DNA of 64,000 nucleotides from Nageia nagi (lineage: Eukaryota > Pinophyta): the NCBI GenBank assembly GCA_050084985.1, contig JBITNC010000002.1:5580001-5644000 (forward strand), read 5' to 3'. A model generated the notes under the pieces. That model had not been told where the DNA came from. It ran no database searches and was given only the letters and a program-made list of their open reading frames with translations. Both the position numbers and the translations under genes were made by a program. Below, in pieces: positions 59,019 to 64,000 of this stretch. Positions within the stretch are counted from its first letter, which is position 1. Every line of letters begins with the position of its first letter.

Positions 59019-62000
59019 ATGGTGAAACCTTCATACCCAAGCATATACTCGACGGTTCCAACTTTGGCATATGGGAACCTCGTATGAAAGCTAAGTTACA
59101 AGCAAGAAAGTTGTGGCAGACAATTAATGAAGACTTGGTCGCTCCTACAGATGAGAAGGCTCTTGAAATCTACAACTCAAAGAATGAGTTAGCAACTTCA
59201 ATGATTTATCGTGCAGTTTTAGATGATGTACTTCTCATGATCTCTTCTTCAACATCAGCAAAAGAAGCTTGGGATAGGCTGAAGAAAATTTACCTTGGGT
59301 CAAAATTTTCAAGGAGGTTCACTATTTTACAAAAGTTGTTGCAATATCGTCAAGGTGAAGATGAAAGTGCTTCTATTTACTTGAACAAAATCATTAACCT
59401 TAGGACACAATTGGTTGGCTATGGGTGCAACTAGATTAATGATGAGTTCATGGTCTTCATCATTCTTCAAAGCCTTTCTACAAAGTTCAGTAACTTTGTC
59501 ACGGTTATGGAAACTAGGCTCGATGATGAAGAAGATGTCATCTCTCTTGATAATCTTTCTAGACTTCTTCTAAAGCATGAGGAAACTTTGAATAAGAAAA
59601 TGTTGAACTTTTCTCCAAAGGACAATAACATTGCTCTAGGAGCAATCAAAACTCCTTTCAAGAAGAAGTTCAAACATTATAAATTCAAAGATAACAAATC
59701 CTCATCTACCTTCAGGAAGCATGAGAAAAAGGGCTACAATAATGGCAACTTCAAGCAAAGGAATGACAAAGCTGGATCAAGCAATCCAACACCTAAGGAA
59801 AAGTTTGATGGAAATTGTAACTTTTGTGGCATCTTTGAGCACAAAGAGTATGATTGTCGTAAAAAGAAATTTGCTCAAAAAGGCAAGGGAAATGCAAATG
59901 TGAAAAATTTCAATAATAAAAAGAAGACCAAGCATGTTGCTACTGTTGCCTACTACTCAATGACTCAAACTATTTCAAATGATTGGATTGTTGATTCAGG
60001 ATGCACTAATCACATGTGTTATGAAAAGGATAAGTTTGAAAAATTTCATAAGTATAAGAAGGATGCAGTTGTGATAGGTGATAATTCAGTCCTTGATGTT
60101 CAAGAAATAGGGAGTGTGAAGATTCATGGAAAGGTTCTTGATAATGTCTTTTATGTGCCTAAACTAAGGATGAATCTTATCTCCATAATTCAGATTACAA
60201 GGAAAGGATACTCATTTGAGTTTACCTCACACTCCTGGTATGTTAAGAAAGGACTTGCCACCTTGATGAAAGGATCAGTAAAGGATGACCTTTATATTGT
60301 GGATCAAGTTCCTTCAAAGATGTGTCTTGCTGCAAATGTTTGTTCAAAGGGTAATCTTTGGCATCAACGATTAGGGCACCTTAACCACAAGAGTATTCAA
60401 GATATGAAAAATCAAGAACTTATGGAAGGTTTACCTAATATTTCACCCACAATTGGTCTCTATGAAAGGTGCATTCTAGGAAAGATGAATAGGTAAAAGT
60501 TTGAAAAAGATAAGGCAACTCGGGCTACTCATCCTCTTCAGCTTGTGCATTCAGATTTGATGGGTCCGTTTCAGACTAAGTCTCTAGGGGGAGCTTCTTA
60601 TGTTCTAACCTTCATTTATGACTTCAACAGGATGACATTTGGTTATCTACTTGAGCACAAGGATCAAACTTTTGATAGGTTTAAAGACTTCAAGGCTCTT
60701 GTTGAAAATCAAATTGATTTTAAGATCAAGATGCTGAGATCTGATAATGGGGGTGAGTATAATAGCAATGAGTTTAATGAATATTGTGTTAAACATGGGA
60801 TCAAGCGGTAATTCATAATCCCTTACACCCCTCAACAAAATGGAGTTGCTGAAAGGAAGAATCGAACCATTATGGAAATGGCAAGGTGCATGTTGGGTAA
60901 CCTTCCTAGTTTCTTATGGGGTGAAGTTGTTCACACTGCTATTCACACCCTAAATAGGTGTCCCACTAAAGCAGTTGAAGGTAAAACTCCATATGAAGCA
61001 TGGACATGAAAGAAACCTAACATCTCATACTTTAGGGTCTTCGATTGTGATGCATTTGCCTTCATTACCTCAGAGAAAAGAAAGAAGTTGGATAAAAGAT
61101 CAGAAAAATGTATCTTTATGGGGTATGATAATCAGCATAGAGGTTACAGGCTCTACTCCTCATCCCATAAAATAGTATTTATTTCTAAGGATGTCAAGTT
61201 CAATGAACTTCCTGAGGATATCACTTCTCATGCTGAGGTGTCTAATTCAGATGATTCTTCGCCTGCACCTAACTGGTTGGATGATAATGTAGGGAAGTCA
61301 CCATAAGAGCAAAATTCTCCAGCTCAGAGAATTACAAGGAGTATGACCTTGAATAAATCTTTATTTACCAAAATTGATAATACGAATGAGCCATCAACCT
61401 TCAAATAAGCTTCCAAACAAGAGTGTTGGATGGAAGCTATGAAAGTTGAGTATGAGAAGCTCATGAAAAATGAAACTTGGGATTTGGTTCCTTATCCCAA
61501 TGAGAAAAATGTGATTGGAAATAAATGGATATATAAGGTCAAGTACAATTCTGATGGAGAAATTGAAAAATACAAAGCAAGGTTAGTGGCCAAAGGATTC
61601 GCTCAAAAATATGGTATTGATTATGAGGAAACCTTTTCTCCTGTGGCCAAGATGCCTACTATCAGGATAATCCTTGCTCTTTCTACAGCTCAAGGATGGA
61701 AATTTTTTCAACTTGATGTCAAGAGTGCATTTCTCAATGGTGACTTGGATGTAGAAATCTACATGAATCAACCAGAAGGATTTATTCCAGAAGGTAAAGA
61801 GTCTTTTGTGTGCAAGCTAAAGAAGTCTTTGTATGGACTTAAGCAAGCACCTAGAGCATGGTACAAGAAAATTTCAGGATTCTTTACAGATATTAGTTTT
61901 TCCAAGTGCTTCTCTGACTCAGATCTCTATGTACTCAATCAAGGAAAAGATGTGGTCTTAATTCTCCTTTATGTGGATGATCTTCTCATAACTGGAAATA

Positions 62001-62920
62001 ATATTGAAATCATCCAAGAGTGCATATCCAAACTGAAGGCAACATTTGAAATGACTAATCTAGGTCTATTGCATTACTGTCTTAGGATGCAAGTATACCA
62101 ACACAAAGATTGTACTTATCTTAGTCAATCTAAGTATATATCAGACATCTTGTAAAAGTTTGGAATGGAGGAGTGTAGATATGCTGCAATACCTGTTTCT
62201 CCTGGACTTGTTGTATCTCTGAGCTCAGATTCTCAGTTGGTTGATGCTACAGCTTATAGGTAATTGATCAGTAGTCTTCTGTATCTGACTATCTCTCGAC
62301 CTGATATTACCTTTATAGTGAATCTGATGGCACGATTCATGCAAAAACCATATGTTGAGCACCTCAATGCTGTTAAGCAAATCTTGAGGTATGTGGCAGG
62401 GACAAAGGATCTTGCTCTTGAGTATTCCAAAGTGCCCTCGATTGTTCTCTTCGAGTTCTTAGATTCTGATTATGGGGGTGATAGAGATGATAGAAAATCA
62501 ACCTCTACATATGTGTTCAGCATTGGTTCAGGTGCTATCTCTTGGGCTTCCAAGAAGCAACCTACTATGACTCTTTCTACCACCGAAGCTGAATATCAAG
62601 CCATGTCTATTACCACCCAGGAAGCTATTTAGCTGAGGCATCTTCTGAATGAAATTAGGTATGAGCAAAATGGCCCATCTCTTATTTCTTCAAATAATAT
62701 CTCTTTGGCTAAGAATCTTGTGTTCCATCAGAGAACCAAACATGTGGAAATCCAAGCCCATTTTATCAGGGAGAAGGTTCTAGATGACATCATACACTTG
62801 GAGTATTGTCCATCTACTATAAACTCTACTGATTTATTCACCAAGCCCCTTCCTAAAGCTCAGTTCAACAAGCTTAGGGATTCTCTCAGGTTAGTGAAGT
62901 TGCCCTCAAGGGGGAGTTAA
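59019..62920 (+). pseudogene. E4 gag-pol (copia): one continuous frame with nine nonsense codons
   Basis: All domains lie in one frame, codon positions starting at remainder 2 modulo 3. Gag (59030-59800); zinc knuckle CNFCGIFEHKEYDC (CX2CX4HX4C, intact, about 59815); protease WIVDSGCTNHM (59990); integrase zinc part WHQRLGH...YERC (one Cys now Tyr), HSD (60550), SDNGGEY (60740), QNGVAERKNR (60838), so D, D and E are all present; RT LDVKSAFLNGD (61710), YGLKQAPRAWYK, YVDD (61970); RNase H GDRDDRKSTSTYVF and LSTTEAEYQAM. Stops lie at 59432, 60494, 60809, 61007, 61304, 61406, 62153, 62261 and 62630; most fit CAA/CAG to TAA/TAG or TGG to TAG. A 9-bp in-frame deletion removes three residues near 62698. 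The family ATG (59019) has lost one G next to it and is out of frame. The final stop is at 62918. Confidence 0.93.
62904..62920 (+). promoter_or_regulatory. Polypurine-like tract at the end of E4 pol
   Basis: CTCAAGGGGGAGTTAAG overlaps the last codons and the stop. The same AAGGGGGAG word closes pol in E1 (about 11515-11525), E3 and, one G shorter, E2, about 0.7-1.2 kb before the true tract at the LTR. Confidence 0.55.
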
Positions 62921-62997
62921 GTTTGAACTTTTTTTAGTGATGACAAATTCACCTCTAAGAGGCCTTTTTTGTTGTTGTTATATAGTGTTGATTATGA

Positions 62998-63390
62998 TAT
63001 ACCTTCGTGGTAAGTTCGCTCTGTGTGAGGAACTTCTTGTACATTTTATACCTTTGTGGTAAGTTTGCTCTGTGAGAGAAACTTGTTTAACATTTTATAC
63101 CTCCGTGGTAAGTTTGCTCTACATGAGAAACTTGTTGTACATTTTATACCTCTGTGGTAAGTTTGCTCTGCGTGAGAAACTTGTTGTACATTTTATACCT
63201 CCGTGGTAAGTTTGCTCTGCGTGAGAAACTTGTTGTACATTTTATACCTCCGTGGTAAGTTTGCTCTACGTGAGAAACTTGTTGTACATTTTATACCTCC
63301 ATGGTAAGTTTGCTCTGTGTGAGAAACTTATTATACATTTTATACCTCCATGGTAAGTTTGCTCTGTGTGAGAAACTTGTTGTACAATTT
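62998..63390 (+). repeat. Minisatellite in E4 3' region, about 50-bp unit, eight copies
   Basis: Units run TATACCTCCGTGGTAAGTT, TGCTCTGCGTGAGAAACTTG, TTGTACATTT and are highly alike. Starts are near 62998, 63048, 63097, 63147, 63196, 63244, 63292 and 63340. Related by motif to the 65-bp array of E1. Confidence 0.92.
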
Positions 63391-63960
63391 TTTGAGCATA
63401 TAATTGATTAATCAGTTTCATTGTTGAAGTATTCATATGAGAAGATCTAGTATGTGTCTTTAGGCATTGTACAGTTGTCTATATGTTATGCTCTATTAAT
63501 AATCAACACATGTCTATATACAACAGGTGACTATGAGTGATGGCTTAGCATCTTTGTGATGACTTATAGTGCACCATTGATCAGTTATTTATAAGATGGC
63601 ATTATTTGATTCTCTTATTAATAAAATTGAATATATGATGCATCTAACTGATTTTGTTCATGAGTTGCTTGTAGCATGCAGGATCTTCTTCAAAAATGCA
63701 GGTTACTCACCTTGTGTAAGCAAGCTTATGGAGACTCACATGTCAGCTTAAAGTTGATCGACTACTATGTACAGTGAAACTAGTTGTGGTTAATGATTGT
63801 ATTGTAAACCATTTTGTCAAATGGTAATGTAGTGAGTCTCAAACTAGTTCTCAAAAATATTCTCAAATATGTAAATGTTCTCATCTCCGCTTGTATCTCT
63901 ATGGAGGAGAACTCTCTCTTACTCTCTCTCTTCTCTCTTCTACGCTCTATCCCAATATTG
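63391..63960 (+). other. Conserved 3' non-coding block of E4
   Basis: Shares GATGACTTATAGTGCACC, ATGATGCATCTAACTGAT and GTAGTGAGTCTCAAACTAG with E1, E2 and E3. Confidence 0.7.
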
Positions 63961-63973
63961 CATTAAGGGGGAG
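63961..63973 (+). promoter_or_regulatory. E4 polypurine tract
   Basis: CATTAAGGGGGAG directly before the 3' LTR. Confidence 0.9.
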
Positions 63974-64000
63974 TGTTAGAATTTGTAATTAAATATTGTG
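63974..64000 (+). repeat. E4 3' LTR, first 27 bp
   Basis: TGTTAGAATTTGTAATTAAA... matches the first 27 bp of the 5' LTR with one change; the window ends here. Confidence 0.92.

Larger units (their letters stand above)
55451..64000 (+). mobile_element. Copia element E4 (3' LTR runs off the window)
   Basis: 5' LTR 55451-55934, primer site, 3.0-kb leader with a captured peroxidase segment, one-frame gag-pol, minisatellite, conserved 3' block, polypurine tract and the first 27 bp of the 3' LTR (one difference from the 5' LTR in that overlap). Left flank is ATAGT; the right TSD lies outside the window. Coding sequence is the best preserved of the four copia elements. Confidence 0.94.

Overview
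The window is repeat-dominated, AT-rich plant nuclear DNA. The content suggests a large-genome seed plant, most plausibly a gymnosperm/conifer: old, nonsense-riddled Ty1/copia elements nested in one another, a gag-protease-only Ty3/gypsy-type element, LINE reverse-transcriptase fossils and tRNA-derived SINEs, with almost no host coding sequence. The taxon is an inference; no marker gene fixes it. No rRNA gene, functional tRNA gene, CRISPR array or bacterial-type operon was seen.

Layout. 1-3.9 kb: mostly featureless DNA with one recognisable host exon, the first coding exon of a plant FYVE zinc-finger protein (minus strand, 2095-1982). 3.97-17.1 kb: a gag-protease LTR element (Gy1, 13628-17063, TSD AAATA). 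Its left flank plus the start of its 5' LTR were tandemly duplicated (about 540 bp), and a copia element (E1, 4333-13231) later landed inside the left duplicate. About 17.1-19.1 kb: a LINE fossil on the minus strand. 20.5-36.2 kb: copia element E3 (minus strand), whose 3' LTR is split by copia element E2 (20566-28652, minus strand); the TSDs and the intact sister LTR establish the order. 36.2-55.4 kb: an old repeat graveyard with two gypsy gag relics on opposite strands (about 39.8-42.1 kb), a SINE with a perfect 14-bp TSD (42.76-42.93 kb), a second LINE (45.9-47.8 kb), a second SINE family (49.06-49.33 kb, probable relative at 51.4 kb), a fold-back repeat cluster (49.4-50.0 kb) and a copia pol fragment of another lineage (52.9-54.8 kb). 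55.45 kb to the end: copia element E4, nearly complete; its 3' LTR starts at 63974 and runs off the window.

E1-E4 are related copia elements with one plan: LTR of about 475-500 bp, initiator-Met-type primer site, unusually long leader (1.8-3.0 kb), a gag-protease-integrase-RT-RNase H frame, a polypurine-like end to pol, then about 0.7-1.2 kb of 3' non-coding DNA with short tandem repeats, a second polypurine tract and the 3' LTR. All are dead. E4 keeps one continuous frame interrupted by nine single-base nonsense codons.

The most interesting signal is in the leaders. E4 carries, antisense between its primer site and gag, the first exon of a class III peroxidase gene with its intron-1 splice donor. 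E1 and E2 carry different GC-richer segments at the equivalent place, while the E3 leader lacks one and is about 0.7-1.2 kb shorter. This looks like a copia lineage whose leader tolerates host-gene capture.
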